DNA of 35,318 nucleotides from JAKSUT01 sp045616505 (GCA_045616505.1 JAZLGV010000122.1:1-35318), one strand, 5' to 3'. Numbered from the stretch's first letter, positions 1-8,575 are shown. The notes: generated by a model not told the origin, from the letters alone. Numbers and translations are program-made.

Positions 1-495
1 GACAAAGCACTATTGCCTGGAACTCAAGGCGGGCCATTGGAACACATAATTGCTGCAAAAGCTATCGCGTTACTAGAAGCATCTAAACCTGAATTTAAAA
101 AATACGCAGAACAAATCGTTAAAAACGCAAAAGCATTAGCAAACGGTTTAATGGATGAAACAATGGACATAATCGGCGGTTGTACAGGAAACCATGTTAT
201 GACATTGGATTTAAGAAAATTCAACAAAACCGGTAAAGATATCGCAAATGTGTTAGAAAAAGTAGGTATCACTGCAAACAAAAACACAGTACCAAACGAC
301 CCACAAAGTCCATTTGTTACAAGCGGAGTAAGATTAGGAACTGCAGCAGTAACAACAAGAGGATTTGTTGAAGAAGATATGACAGAAGTTGCAAAAATTA
401 TTGCATCTGCAGTATTTTCGTCAGATAATGAACTTGGGTTAGCAAATTTGAGAGAACGTTCTTCAAAACTTTGTGCAAAATACCCACTATATTAG
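1..495 (+). CDS. glyA: Serine hydroxymethyltransferase, C-terminal part (partial)
   Basis: This is the 3' part of glyA; the start lies left of the window and the frame is open from base 1. The enzyme uses PLP and tetrahydrofolate to interconvert serine and glycine in the cytoplasm, supplying one-carbon units. The visible part begins just after the PLP-lysine region with the conserved LPGTQGGPLEH segment. Near base 325 it carries the SGVRLGTAAVTTRG segment, whose arginine binds the substrate carboxylate in this family. The end is normal for the family and the stop is TAG at 493-495. wecA follows after 18 bases on the same strand, so the two may be co-transcribed. Identification is firm; nothing can be said about the N-terminal two thirds. 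Confidence 0.95.
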   Translation, partial: DKALLPGTQGGPLEHIIAAKAIALLEASKPEFKKYAEQIVKNAKALANGLMDETMDIIGGCTGNHVMTLDLRKFNKTGKDIANVLEKVGITANKNTVPNDPQSPFVTSGVRLGTAAVTTRGFVEEDMTEVAKIIASAVFSSDNELGLANLRERSSKLCAKYPLY

Positions 496-513
496 TAATT
501 TAAGGAATATGTT

Positions 514-1557
514 ATGATTAAACTTTCAGAGGCACATATTATTGGTGCTATTATTTCATTTTTATTAGGGGTATTTATAGTACCATTTGTAATTAGTTTT
601 TCAAAAAAACAAGGACTAATTGATGTTCCAAATGAAAGAAAAATTCATACAAAACCTATTTCAAGATTAGGCGGAGTTGCAATTTGGCTAAGCACAATGC
701 TATCATTCTTATTTTTAGTATTACTTAGCTACTACCCTCACGGAAGCCTTTTATCAGGAATTTTACTTGGTAGTTCATTAATGTTCTTATTAGGATTAAT
801 TGATGATGTTTATAATTTGAGTGCAAAATTCAAATTATTAATTCAAATAATGATTGCAACACTAGTATTTTTCTTAGGTGTTAGAATTGATTCGCTTTCA
901 GTTATATTTGTCCATAGCGAAACATTAAATTTAGCAGTTTCATATATTGCAACAATATTATGGATTGTAGGAATAAGCAACGCAGTTAACTTTATAGACG
1001 GTATTGACGGTCTTGCAGGCTCTGTAATCACAGTAAATTCCATAACATTAGGCATTATCGCAGTAGCAATGGTTCCAGCAAGTCCAATAAGTGCATTAAT
1101 CGCTTTTATTTTAGCTGGTTCAATGTTAGCATTTTTATCTTACAACTACAACCCTGCAAAAATATTTATGGGTGACAGTGGAGCTTTATTTGCTGGATTT
1201 TTACTTGCAACATTATCTATCACAGGAGTAATGAAAGCCGCTGCATTAGCAATAATGTTGCCATTTGTAGTTTTAGCAGTTCCTATCATTGACATAACAT
1301 ACTCTTCTTTAAGACGTATTAGCAAAGGTTCTTCACCATTTGTTGCAGATGCAGAACACATTCACCACAAATTATTAAAACACGGTTTTTCTCAAAATAT
1401 GACCGTTGCAATTTTAACATCAATTGCAATTGTAGCCGGAGCTTTTGCATCATTCTTCATTGGCTCAATAAAAAATTACATCGTTTATATATTCGGACTA
1501 CTACTAATAATGTTTGCGATTAATTTTATCAGCTTATATGCAAAGAAAAATAAATAA
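514..1557 (+). CDS. wecA: Undecaprenyl-phosphate GlcNAc-1-phosphate transferase (WecA/TagO family)
   Basis: A 347-residue polytopic membrane protein of the MraY/WecA/TagO family, which moves a sugar-1-phosphate from a UDP-sugar onto undecaprenyl phosphate and starts surface polysaccharide synthesis. About ten hydrophobic segments are visible. Family motifs appear in order: GLIDVPNERKIHT near residue 33, the catalytic-metal LIDD motif near residue 95, NFIDGIDGLA near residue 158, KIFMGDSGA near residue 216, and the HIHHKLL histidine cluster near residue 285. That histidine pattern favours WecA/TagO over MraY. The start is ATG at 514, shortly after a TAAGGA ribosome site. It lies 18 bases after glyA and ends in a shared terminator. 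The exact sugar cannot be told from sequence. Confidence 0.9.
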   Translation: MIKLSEAHIIGAIISFLLGVFIVPFVISFSKKQGLIDVPNERKIHTKPISRLGGVAIWLSTMLSFLFLVLLSYYPHGSLLSGILLGSSLMFLLGLIDDVYNLSAKFKLLIQIMIATLVFFLGVRIDSLSVIFVHSETLNLAVSYIATILWIVGISNAVNFIDGIDGLAGSVITVNSITLGIIAVAMVPASPISALIAFILAGSMLAFLSYNYNPAKIFMGDSGALFAGFLLATLSITGVMKAAALAIMLPFVVLAVPIIDITYSSLRRISKGSSPFVADAEHIHHKLLKHGFSQNMTVAILTSIAIVAGAFASFFIGSIKNYIVYIFGLLLIMFAINFISLYAKKNK

Positions 1558-1575
1558 ATAAATAAAATAACAAAT

Positions 1576-1612
1576 AAAAAAGAGTTCAACAATAATAATT
1601 GAACTCTTTTTT
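1576..1612. terminator. Bidirectional intrinsic terminator between wecA and the LptF/G gene
   Basis: A perfect 14-bp stem (arms 1576-1589 and 1599-1612) has A-rich and T-rich ends, so it gives a U-tract on either strand. It sits between the convergent wecA (+) and YjgP/YjgQ (-) genes and should terminate both. Confidence 0.85.
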
Positions 1613-1647
1613 ATTCATACTTTTTATATGCTTACAAAAAACAACAA

Positions 1648-2787
1648 TTAATTAATTGTATAAACTTTTTTGTAATAAGCGGCAACACCAAAAATAGTCA
1701 GAACAATATTTGGAATCCATGCTGCCAACATAGGAGCAATACCACCACTTTCTCCGACCGAAATTGATAAAGCCCTTATCAAATAATATGCAAAAATTAT
1801 AAGAATACTAAACAAAAATCCTCTATTATATCTAACTCTAGGTGGAGTAATTGCAAGAGGTAAACCTACCAAAACAAGAGCAATTGTTGTAAGAGGTAAT
1901 GCAAGTTTATCATGCAATGATATAATATAAAAATTCTTTTGTTTATCCAATTTATCTGAATTTTGTGCGATATATTTCAACAATTTTGAAAAATTAAGTT
2001 CCTTGGTTGTATTAGCATTAAGTTCTCGAGACAAATCCATACCAAATTGAGCTTGAGAATTTTCAAAAAGAGTCGTATTCAAAATTTGTTGGCTCATTGT
2101 AATTGTATAAATAGCACCTCTATTAAATTCCCAACCTGCAGGAGAAGTAGAACCGTCTTGCGCTTGCAAAACTTGAATTGTACCTTGTTTTGAAAAATCC
2201 AAAACAGTTATATCGTGTAAAGTTTTATCTTTACAACTTCCTACATAAAACAATCTTCTCAATAACCCTTGTTCAGAAACATCTTTAAACACAAAATTTT
2301 CTTTGCCATCAGGAATATTCTTTTTTCCCAAAGACCAAATTGCAAGGTCTTTTGATTGTTTTGTAACAACTGGAACAACTGTTTCATTAATCACGAAACT
2401 TGCAATTGACATAAGAATTGCGAAAACAAATATAGGTTTTGCTATTCTATCCAAACCTATCCCACAAGAACGCATTACTGTAATTTCTGAGTTCAAACTT
2501 AATTTGTTAAGAGTCATAACAGTAGCAAGCAAAACGCCCATAGGAATTGTCATAACAAAAACTGATGGAAGATTTAATATTATAATCATCAATGCTATCT
2601 TGAACGGAATACCATATAAAGAAATTTGTTTAATAAGAGTAATAAAAGTATCAGATGCAAAAATAATAGATGTAAAAATCAAAACACCCATTATAAAGAC
2701 TTCTATTACTTGTCTTAATATATATATGTCTAATATTTTGATATCTTTTATAAATTTATCTATTTTATTTTTTATAATTTCAAGCAT
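1648..2787 (-). CDS. LptF/LptG-type (YjgP/YjgQ family) permease
   Basis: A 379-residue protein of the YjgP/YjgQ family, the inner-membrane subunit that works with the LptB ATPase to extract lipopolysaccharide and pass it to the periplasmic bridge. The layout is typical: a cytoplasmic N-terminus, three membrane helices within about residues 25-125 including a FVMTIPMGVLLATVMTLNKLS stretch, a beta-rich periplasmic domain at about 130-290, then three C-terminal helices with the LALPLTTIALVLVGLPLA segment. LptF and LptG cannot be separated here; lineages related to cyanobacteria may carry a single such gene. The HAD gene is upstream on the same strand with a 64-base gap, so they may share a transcript. 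The ATG at 2787 has only a weak ribosome site. Its presence implies an outer membrane. Confidence 0.85.
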   Translation of the reverse strand: MLEIIKNKIDKFIKDIKILDIYILRQVIEVFIMGVLIFTSIIFASDTFITLIKQISLYGIPFKIALMIIILNLPSVFVMTIPMGVLLATVMTLNKLSLNSEITVMRSCGIGLDRIAKPIFVFAILMSIASFVINETVVPVVTKQSKDLAIWSLGKKNIPDGKENFVFKDVSEQGLLRRLFYVGSCKDKTLHDITVLDFSKQGTIQVLQAQDGSTSPAGWEFNRGAIYTITMSQQILNTTLFENSQAQFGMDLSRELNANTTKELNFSKLLKYIAQNSDKLDKQKNFYIISLHDKLALPLTTIALVLVGLPLAITPPRVRYNRGFLFSILIIFAYYLIRALSISVGESGGIAPMLAAWIPNIVLTIFGVAAYYKKVYTIN

Positions 2788-2851
2788 AACTTCATTCTAT
2801 ATTAAAAATAAATTAAAAAAAAGAAAAATATTATTATTTACATATCTATTT

Positions 2852-3529
2852 TTATTTTTCTAAATAATCAACAAAATCATTAGCCGTTTTAAATACAATT
2901 TTTGCACCGGCTAGCTTTAACAAATTCGATAATTCATCACTCTTATCGTGAGGAGGCAAAACGCCAACACCTTCGACATTCGACATTTTAGCCGCTTTCA
3001 TATCATCAACTGTATCGCCTAAAAAATAATATTTTTCAGAATTTAATTCTTCTTTTATTAATTCAATTCCTAAATTATCAGGTTTTTGATGATTAATACC
3101 AACTTCCTGCATAGTAATAATCGGATAAAAATATTTATTCCAATCATGCTTTTTTAATGTTCTCTGAGTATCGTGTTGAGTTCTTCCTGTAAATATCGCT
3201 AAATTATAATTCTTCGATAAAACATCAAAAAACTTATTATCAACTAATGGCGTTTCTTTTTCAGACAATACTTTATAAATATTTTCAAAATATTCAACCA
3301 GCTCATCTTTATTAACGATTATATTTATCTTACCCAAAAGAAATTCAACCATATCCCAGTCATTGTTATGACCACCTGACTTTTTTAATTTTGAAACTTC
3401 TTCTAATGGAAGTTCCAAACCTGAATAATGTTTGTATGTATCCGCTGCAGCAACTCTAAAAGAATTACTAGCATCTATCAAAACACCATCCATATCAAAT
3501 ATTATAGTTTGTTTTTTATTACTTTTCAT
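2852..3529 (-). CDS. HAD-IA family phosphatase (TIGR01548-like)
   Basis: A 225-residue haloacid-dehalogenase-like hydrolase. All four motifs are present: the nucleophile IIFDMDGVLID at residues 9-19, motif II IFTGRT near residue 113, motif III lysine in NHQKPDN near residue 146, and motif IV LGDTVDDM near residue 170. The cap segment with SGGHNNDWD near residue 50 resembles the TIGR01548 subfamily, which I recall as widespread in cyanobacteria and other lineages and of unknown substrate. The protein should be an Mg-dependent cytoplasmic phosphatase. It is divergent from the amidase gene at 3573 with only 43 bases between the starts, so their promoters must overlap. The physiological substrate is not known. 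Confidence 0.85.
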   Translation of the reverse strand: MKSNKKQTIIFDMDGVLIDASNSFRVAAADTYKHYSGLELPLEEVSKLKKSGGHNNDWDMVEFLLGKINIIVNKDELVEYFENIYKVLSEKETPLVDNKFFDVLSKNYNLAIFTGRTQHDTQRTLKKHDWNKYFYPIITMQEVGINHQKPDNLGIELIKEELNSEKYYFLGDTVDDMKAAKMSNVEGVGVLPPHDKSDELSNLLKLAGAKIVFKTANDFVDYLEK

Positions 3530-3557
3530 AAAGATATTATACTATAAAAGTGCAATA

Positions 3558-3566
3558 TGATATAAT
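3558..3566 (+). promoter_or_regulatory. Extended -10 promoter of the amidase gene
   Basis: TGATATAAT is a perfect extended -10 (TGn plus TATAAT). It ends 6 bases before the ATG at 3573, so the predicted transcript would begin at or very near the start codon. No convincing -35 or ribosome site is visible. Confidence 0.6.
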
Positions 3567-3572
3567 TTATAC

Positions 3573-4937
3573 ATGAAAAAAACACTTTGTTTTCTATTAA
3601 TATTAATATTATCCGTTCTTGGAAAATTCGTATTTGCTAATGAACAAACAATAAAAATTGTTTACCCTAAAACCAATCCAGCAAAGATTTACGGGACTAG
3701 TACATTTTTTATTGGAAATGCAAATCCTAAAAAAGATTTTTATATCAATGGTGAAAAAATCAAATTATCAAAAAACGGCTCTTTTGCATATTATGTCAAA
3801 AATTTAAAACCACAAAAAAACACTTTCGTTATGACTTCTGGAAAAGAGCAATTAACTTTTGATTTAATTTCCTACACATCAAACAAAAATTACAAAGAAA
3901 AAAAACTTATTGAATTTGAAAAAACTCAATATATTACAACATCACAAAATACAACATTAAGAAAAACCCCAATAGATGCGGGAATAAATAGACTCGCACA
4001 ACTCCCTCTTGGTACAAAAGTTATCGTAAACGGGGAAAAAGGAAGTTTTGCAAGAATTTATTTAAACGAAAAAACAAACGGATGGATATTAAAAAAAGAT
4101 TTAAAAAAACTAAATAAAACAAACCCAGATTACTCAGATTTTCTTTCATATAACATTAGAGAAGATGATGAGTTTAATTACTACGAAGTTGAATTATCTT
4201 CTATCGTACCTTATTCAATCTCACAAAATGAAGCAATTTCAATCAATCTATTTAATATAAACAATACAGAAAACAATCTTTATTCAATAAACACTCCTTC
4301 TCAAAAATTTATCGGATATGAAACTTATTTTGAAGGAAACAAATTTATTTTAAAAGTCAGAAAACCACTAAACATAACAAAAAAACTAAACGGAATAACT
4401 ATTTTAGTTGATGCAGGACACGGTGGTAATGAGCTTGGTGCAATTGGTTGTGGCGGAATAAACGAAAAAGATTTTAATTTACGCATGGCAAAATTAGTTC
4501 AAAAAGAATTAAAAAAACGTGGCGCAACCGTTATTATGACACGAGAAGAAGATATACAAATTTCGTTGCAAGATAGAGTACAAATGGCAAAAAATAACAA
4601 CGCCATTGTTTCATTAAGTTTGCACAGTAATGCTGTTCCTGATTACAAAAATCCATTGGAAAATCAAGGTGCAAGCGTTTATTACTACCAAAATCAAGCG
4701 AAACCACTTGCAGATGCGATACTTCAAGAACTAATAACAAAAACAAAACTTTCAAACGACAGAGTTCGTCAAGGAAGTCTTGCTCTTACTCGTCCAACAT
4801 CAGCAGTTAGTGTTTTAATAGAAATTGGCTATATGATTAACCCAAATGATTACGACCTATTAATCACAAAAAGATTTCAAAAAAAATGTGCCAAGGCCAT
4901 TGTGCGTGGGGTTGAAAATTATCTAACAACTAATTAA
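3573..4937 (+). CDS. N-acetylmuramoyl-L-alanine amidase (Amidase_3) with SH3-like domain, exported
   Basis: A 454-residue periplasmic cell-wall hydrolase of the AmiC/CwlM type, which cuts the muramic acid to L-Ala bond to split septal peptidoglycan. It has a signal peptide (residues 1-22, ending FVFA), a beta-rich N-terminal region, an SH3-like segment at about 128-170, and a C-terminal zinc amidase domain from about residue 275. Zinc and catalytic motifs are visible: VDAGHGGNELGA (His), the NEKDFNL glutamate, LSLHSNA (His) and the late catalytic glutamate in VLIEIGYM. The start codon follows a strong extended -10 almost directly, with no ribosome site, so a leaderless mRNA is possible. The 3' end overlaps the convergent udg gene by 15 bases. 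Confidence 0.9.
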   Translation: MKKTLCFLLILILSVLGKFVFANEQTIKIVYPKTNPAKIYGTSTFFIGNANPKKDFYINGEKIKLSKNGSFAYYVKNLKPQKNTFVMTSGKEQLTFDLISYTSNKNYKEKKLIEFEKTQYITTSQNTTLRKTPIDAGINRLAQLPLGTKVIVNGEKGSFARIYLNEKTNGWILKKDLKKLNKTNPDYSDFLSYNIREDDEFNYYEVELSSIVPYSISQNEAISINLFNINNTENNLYSINTPSQKFIGYETYFEGNKFILKVRKPLNITKKLNGITILVDAGHGGNELGAIGCGGINEKDFNLRMAKLVQKELKKRGATVIMTREEDIQISLQDRVQMAKNNNAIVSLSLHSNAVPDYKNPLENQGASVYYYQNQAKPLADAILQELITKTKLSNDRVRQGSLALTRPTSAVSVLIEIGYMINPNDYDLLITKRFQKKCAKAIVRGVENYLTTN

Positions 4938-5498
4938 TTGTTTTATTTTTGACAAATCTTCAACCATTACTTGCTGCTTATCTTTAATTCGACATAAAGG
5001 ACTAGGATGAAGAATTGGAACAGCTTTAAAAGTTTTTCCATTTATATCTATTGAAATTTCTTTCCCATGAATTTCTGTTATTTTCTTATCTTTAACAAAT
5101 TCAGTTAATGCCGTTGTACCACAAAGAATAACAATTTGAGGATTAACGGCTAAAATTTGTTCATATAAATATTTACGACATGCGTCTTTTTCATTTGTTT
5201 TAGGAACTCTATTTTTAGGCGGACGACATTTAATAATATTAGCAATAAATAAATCTTGTTCTCTTGAAAGTCCAGCTTCTTCCAAATATTTATCCAAAAG
5301 TTTTCCAGCTCGACCGACGAAAGGTTTACCTTCTAAATCTTCTTGTTCTCCTGGAGCTTCACCAATCAAAAAAAGCTTGGCATTATCATTTCCACTAGAA
5401 AAGACTATATTAGTTCTAGTTTTGTGTAAATCACACAATGTACAATTTTCACATTCTGATTTTATTTTTTCTAAAGTATCCATAAGAAAATTATACAT
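4923..5498 (-). CDS. udg: Uracil-DNA glycosylase, family 4 (4Fe-4S)
   Basis: A protein of about 191 residues of the iron-sulfur uracil-DNA glycosylase family, which removes uracil from DNA after cytosine deamination. Motifs: GEAPGEQEDLEGKPFVGRAG (uracil pocket and backbone), the C-terminal HPSPLCR histidine motif, and four cysteines at family positions (CENC near the start, IKCRPP, DACRKY). I start at 5498 because AAGGTGA lies 8 bases upstream; an alternative Met is at 5483 without a ribosome site. The open frame continues upstream into glgP but that part is not family-like. The ribosome site lies inside the glgP terminator hairpin. The gene is convergent with and overlaps the amidase gene. 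Confidence 0.9.
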   Translation of the reverse strand: MYNFLMDTLEKIKSECENCTLCDLHKTRTNIVFSSGNDNAKLFLIGEAPGEQEDLEGKPFVGRAGKLLDKYLEEAGLSREQDLFIANIIKCRPPKNRVPKTNEKDACRKYLYEQILAVNPQIVILCGTTALTEFVKDKKITEIHGKEISIDINGKTFKAVPILHPSPLCRIKDKQQVMVEDLSKIKQLISC

Positions 5499-5500
5499 AA

Positions 5501-5533
5501 AAAAAATCACCTTTTTAAAAAAGGTGATTTTTT
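5501..5533 (-). terminator. Intrinsic terminator of the glgP-like gene, overlapping the udg leader
   Basis: A 15-bp stem (5501-5515 paired with 5519-5533) flanked by A/T tracts lies 18 bases after the glgP stop and 3 bases before the udg start. On the minus strand it ends in a U-run. The udg Shine-Dalgarno falls within its stem. Confidence 0.8.
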
Positions 5534-5550
5534 GTATTTTTAAACAATTA

Positions 5551-7242
5551 CTACTTGATGTTTGCAAATGTCCAAGCATCAAAACTTGGTTTTTCAGTAA
5601 TTGACATTGTTTTCTTTTCGCCTTCTGCTGAAAGATCAGAGTGAGCGATTGGATTATACAATCTGTTATAGTATTCAATAACCATTCTATCTGAATTAAA
5701 GTAAGCCATTGATGTACGGATTGCTTGTTGCATCAATCTTGCCCATTCAGTTTTGTTTTCATAGTAAGTTGGAATAATTATGTTTTCTAATTTATCCATC
5801 ATACATTCATGATCTTTCCAATGACGTTCTTCCCAAGGCATTTCATCATCAAGTCCATCATATTCAATAGTATAACCATTAACACCATCAAATGTACCTT
5901 CAACAGTCCAGCCATCAAATATTGATAAGTGAAGAGTACCATTCATATTAGCAGACATGCCTGAAGTACCTGATGCTTCAAATGGTCTTAATGGTGTATT
6001 TAACCAAATATCTGAACCACGTTTCAAAATTGCACTTAATTGTAATTCATAACCTGGTAACACTACAACATTTTTCAATGAATGAGAACGTTGCAAAATT
6101 TTATTGAACATTTCTCTACCCATAACATCATCAGGGTGGAATTTACCAGCAAAAATGATTTGAATTTTGTCAGAATCTAACAATTTGTTTAATCTATCTT
6201 TATCCATCAAGATTAACCAAGCACGTTTGTAATCTGCAAATCTTCTTGCCCAAGTAATTGTCAAAACATCAGGATCAAATCTTTTACCTGCATGGTTTGC
6301 AACATATTTGAACAATTCTTTTTTCATTTCTCTTTTAGCAGCCAACAATTCATCAAATGATTTTGCTCCTGCCATTCTTTTATCTTGCCAATATTGAGCA
6401 TTAACAGCATTTGTTATAGCTCTGATAGGGCATCTTCCTTCAACCCATTCCCACATTTTATTAGCAACAAGACCGTGAAGTTGAGATACTGCGTTTGCAA
6501 TTCTACTCATACGAAGAGCTGCAACAGTAAGTGAGAAGTTTTCTCCGCCTAATTCAATTGCTTTTTCTTTTGCACAGCCAGCGAAGAAACCACCTTGAGC
6601 AAGTGTATCAACCCAGTGAACTTCGTTACCAGCTGCAACTGGAGTGTGAGTTGTAAATACAGTTTTCTTTTTAACTTGTTCTATATCACCACGATATTGT
6701 TTTAATAATTCAAATGCTGCAGGAAGTGCATGACCTTCGTTCAAATGGATAACATCGAATTTGTATCTTAATTTTTGTAAAATTCTGATACCACCGATAC
6801 CCAAAATAACTTCTTGAGCAATTCTTATTTTTTCATCACCATCATACAATCTGTGAGAAATACTTCTTGCCCATTCACTATTGCCATCAACATCAGTAGT
6901 TAACAAATATACAGGACATGAACCAAATAATTCAGGTTCAACTCTGTATGCTTTAACTTTTACTTTTTCACCAAAAGTTTCTACTTCTGTTGAAATACCT
7001 AAATCAGTTAGAAAATCATAATATTTTCTAATATATGCAACTTCCACTTCACCATTATGATCAAGACGTTGGTCATAATAACCGTAAGACCACAACATTG
7101 TAACCCCTACGATTGGTAATTGAAGTGAACCAGCTGACAACATGTGAGAACCAGCCAAAAATCCTAAACCACCTGAATAGGTGCTTAAAGATTGATCTAA
7201 TGCTATTTCCATTGAAAAATATGCAACATTTGGTAATGACAT
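5551..7242 (-). CDS. Alpha-glucan phosphorylase-like protein (GT35-related) lacking the PLP lysine
   Basis: A 563-residue protein of the short alpha-glucan phosphorylase group (TIGR02094-like). Family segments: YFSMEIALDQSLSTYSGGLG at the N-terminus, FTTHTPVAAGNE, ITWARRFADYKRAW, IIFAGKFHPDD and FEASGTSGM. Family members use pyridoxal phosphate to release glucose-1-phosphate from glycogen or maltodextrin. The normal lysine after GTSGM is Ser430 here (codon at 5953-5955), so the Schiff-base residue appears to be missing. It may be an inactive or regulatory paralogue, or have another transferase activity. The start has an AAAGGA ribosome site; an extended -10 lies upstream and a hairpin terminator downstream. 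The family call is firm; the reaction is not. Confidence 0.8.
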   Translation of the reverse strand: MSLPNVAYFSMEIALDQSLSTYSGGLGFLAGSHMLSAGSLQLPIVGVTMLWSYGYYDQRLDHNGEVEVAYIRKYYDFLTDLGISTEVETFGEKVKVKAYRVEPELFGSCPVYLLTTDVDGNSEWARSISHRLYDGDEKIRIAQEVILGIGGIRILQKLRYKFDVIHLNEGHALPAAFELLKQYRGDIEQVKKKTVFTTHTPVAAGNEVHWVDTLAQGGFFAGCAKEKAIELGGENFSLTVAALRMSRIANAVSQLHGLVANKMWEWVEGRCPIRAITNAVNAQYWQDKRMAGAKSFDELLAAKREMKKELFKYVANHAGKRFDPDVLTITWARRFADYKRAWLILMDKDRLNKLLDSDKIQIIFAGKFHPDDVMGREMFNKILQRSHSLKNVVVLPGYELQLSAILKRGSDIWLNTPLRPFEASGTSGMSANMNGTLHLSIFDGWTVEGTFDGVNGYTIEYDGLDDEMPWEERHWKDHECMMDKLENIIIPTYYENKTEWARLMQQAIRTSMAYFNSDRMVIEYYNRLYNPIAHSDLSAEGEKKTMSITEKPSFDAWTFANIK

Positions 7243-7304
7243 AATTAATCCTTTTCTTTTTCTATTTCTCTAAGTACAAGAGCAATACTTTACTCTGTTA
7301 TATT

Positions 7305-7313
7305 AATATAGCA
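7305..7313 (-). promoter_or_regulatory. Extended -10 promoter of the glgP-like gene
   Basis: On the minus strand this reads TGCTATATT, a TGn extended -10, about 63 bases upstream of the start at 7242. The -35 is poor. The rest of 7243-7400 shows no other element I can name. Confidence 0.45.
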
Positions 7314-7400
7314 TAAAACATAATCTTTGGCTATATTCTTAACAATATAAGCAAAAATGCTCTAAAATAAACATTTTCACCCATTTTACATTTAGCAATA

Positions 7401-8408
7401 TTAATAAATCAAATAATTACAAATATCATCAGCAGACATTTTTAAACATTCTAGAGATTTACAAGTCTTTTGACGTCTTTCCCAAAGACATGGTTTTACT
7501 GCACAAGTATCCTTTGCTAATATTGGAGTTACATCATAACCACTTGGAATCAATTTGTTATAATCAGTCGGTCCAAATATTACAAATGTTCTTGTGCCGA
7601 CACCAACTGCGACATGTAAAGGAGCAGAATCAGAACATACAAATTTTTCTGCACTTGCAATTAATTCAGCCAATTCCATTAAATTTTTAGTTTTACCTTC
7701 ATAATCTACAAACAAACTATTATCTTTTTGAGTCATTGTTTGTTTTATTTCTGACAAACATTCTTTATCATCAGGACCACCTGTTAAAATAACTTTCTTT
7801 CCTGACAACAATAATTTATCAACAACTTCTGCCCATAGTTTTGGAGTAATAGTTTTTATCATTCCAAGTTTCACACTCAATTTGCTTACCCCTGGGTGAA
7901 TAAGAATTGTATTTGCTTCTTTCGTAATTTCTTTTTTCAATTCAATAACTGGTCTAGAAGTTTTTTCATTCGTAATAGGCGAAATCAAATCATGATACAT
8001 CAAACTTGCATATTGATTTTTGTTTAAAGGAACAGCTTTTGTTAATAACAACTCGCTTAATTTTCCAGTATAAAAGCCATAACGATATTTGATACCCATT
8101 AAAAATAACAAAATACTAATAAATTTATTTCCACCTGAAGAAATAACCATATCAAACTTTTGAGAATACGCGTAAGCCACCAATTTCAAAAGTTCTATAT
8201 ATTTATTCTTAAATTTAATATCAACAGGAATCACTTCATCTATAATTGAAGTCAAATCTTTAATCCCTTTACTTCTAGGCTCAAGAGCAAGAGATATAGA
8301 AGCATCTGGGAATTCTTTTTTCAAAGAAATTAGTGTTGGTAAAAATAATATTTCATCACCAATTCCGCCAAAATTTATCGCCAATATTTTTTTAATTTCT
8401 TCTTTCAT
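7401..8408 (-). CDS. Glycosyltransferase family 9 (heptosyltransferase-like)
   Basis: A 335-residue GT-B fold glycosyltransferase of the ADP-heptose:LPS heptosyltransferase family, which adds sugars to the LPS inner core at the cytoplasmic face. The N-terminal domain opens with ILAINFGGIGDEILFLPTL, the family pattern. The C-terminal domain contains ILIHPGVS, VILTGGPDD and the nucleotide-sugar site CSDSAPLHVAVGVGTRTFVIFGPTD. A cysteine-rich tail (TCAVKPC, CKSLEC) is common in GT9 members. The start is ATG at 8408, divergent from comM. A second family member is at 25887; together they suggest an LPS-like surface glycan. The sugar and acceptor are unknown. Confidence 0.85.
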   Translation of the reverse strand: MKEEIKKILAINFGGIGDEILFLPTLISLKKEFPDASISLALEPRSKGIKDLTSIIDEVIPVDIKFKNKYIELLKLVAYAYSQKFDMVISSGGNKFISILLFLMGIKYRYGFYTGKLSELLLTKAVPLNKNQYASLMYHDLISPITNEKTSRPVIELKKEITKEANTILIHPGVSKLSVKLGMIKTITPKLWAEVVDKLLLSGKKVILTGGPDDKECLSEIKQTMTQKDNSLFVDYEGKTKNLMELAELIASAEKFVCSDSAPLHVAVGVGTRTFVIFGPTDYNKLIPSGYDVTPILAKDTCAVKPCLWERRQKTCKSLECLKMSADDICNYLIY

Positions 8409-8440
8409 AATAACTTTATATTAGCACAAAATTTAAAAGT

Positions 8441-8510
8441 GGTAGTACACTACAAAAAAGTTCTAAAAAGAACATTGTTTGAATCATCAAAACACATAAA
8501 GTGTACTACC
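8441..8510. repeat. 70-bp nested inverted repeat with three-way-junction fold
   Basis: Perfect 11-bp arms GGTAGTACACT (8441-8451) and AGTGTACTACC (8500-8510) enclose two smaller hairpins: GTTCT-AAAA-AGAAC (8460-8473) and GTTTGA-ATCA-TCAAAAC with one bulge (8477-8493). It lies between divergent genes, so it is not an operon terminator. It could be a small RNA, a MITE/REP-like element or a DNA cruciform. I do not recognise a known family. Confidence 0.55.
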
Positions 8511-8566
8511 AATTATATTTTAACTTTATTATTCTTAAAAACATTGCCTATAAGTATTACAAATTT

Positions 8567-8575
8567 TGTGATAAT
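8567..8575 (+). promoter_or_regulatory. Extended -10 promoter of comM
   Basis: TGTGATAAT fits an extended -10, 24 bases before the comM ATG. A TTGCCT at 8544-8549 is a possible -35 but is spaced 20 bases away. Confidence 0.4.

Noticed and set aside
2303..2863. A 186-codon open frame on the plus strand opposite the LptF/G gene
   Set aside because: It lies wholly antisense to a clear membrane-protein gene, has no ribosome site and reads as low-complexity Ile/Lys-rich sequence; it is a shadow frame.
5499..5678. N-terminal extension of udg upstream of 5498
   Set aside because: The open frame continues into glgP, but that part does not resemble the family and crosses the terminator hairpin.
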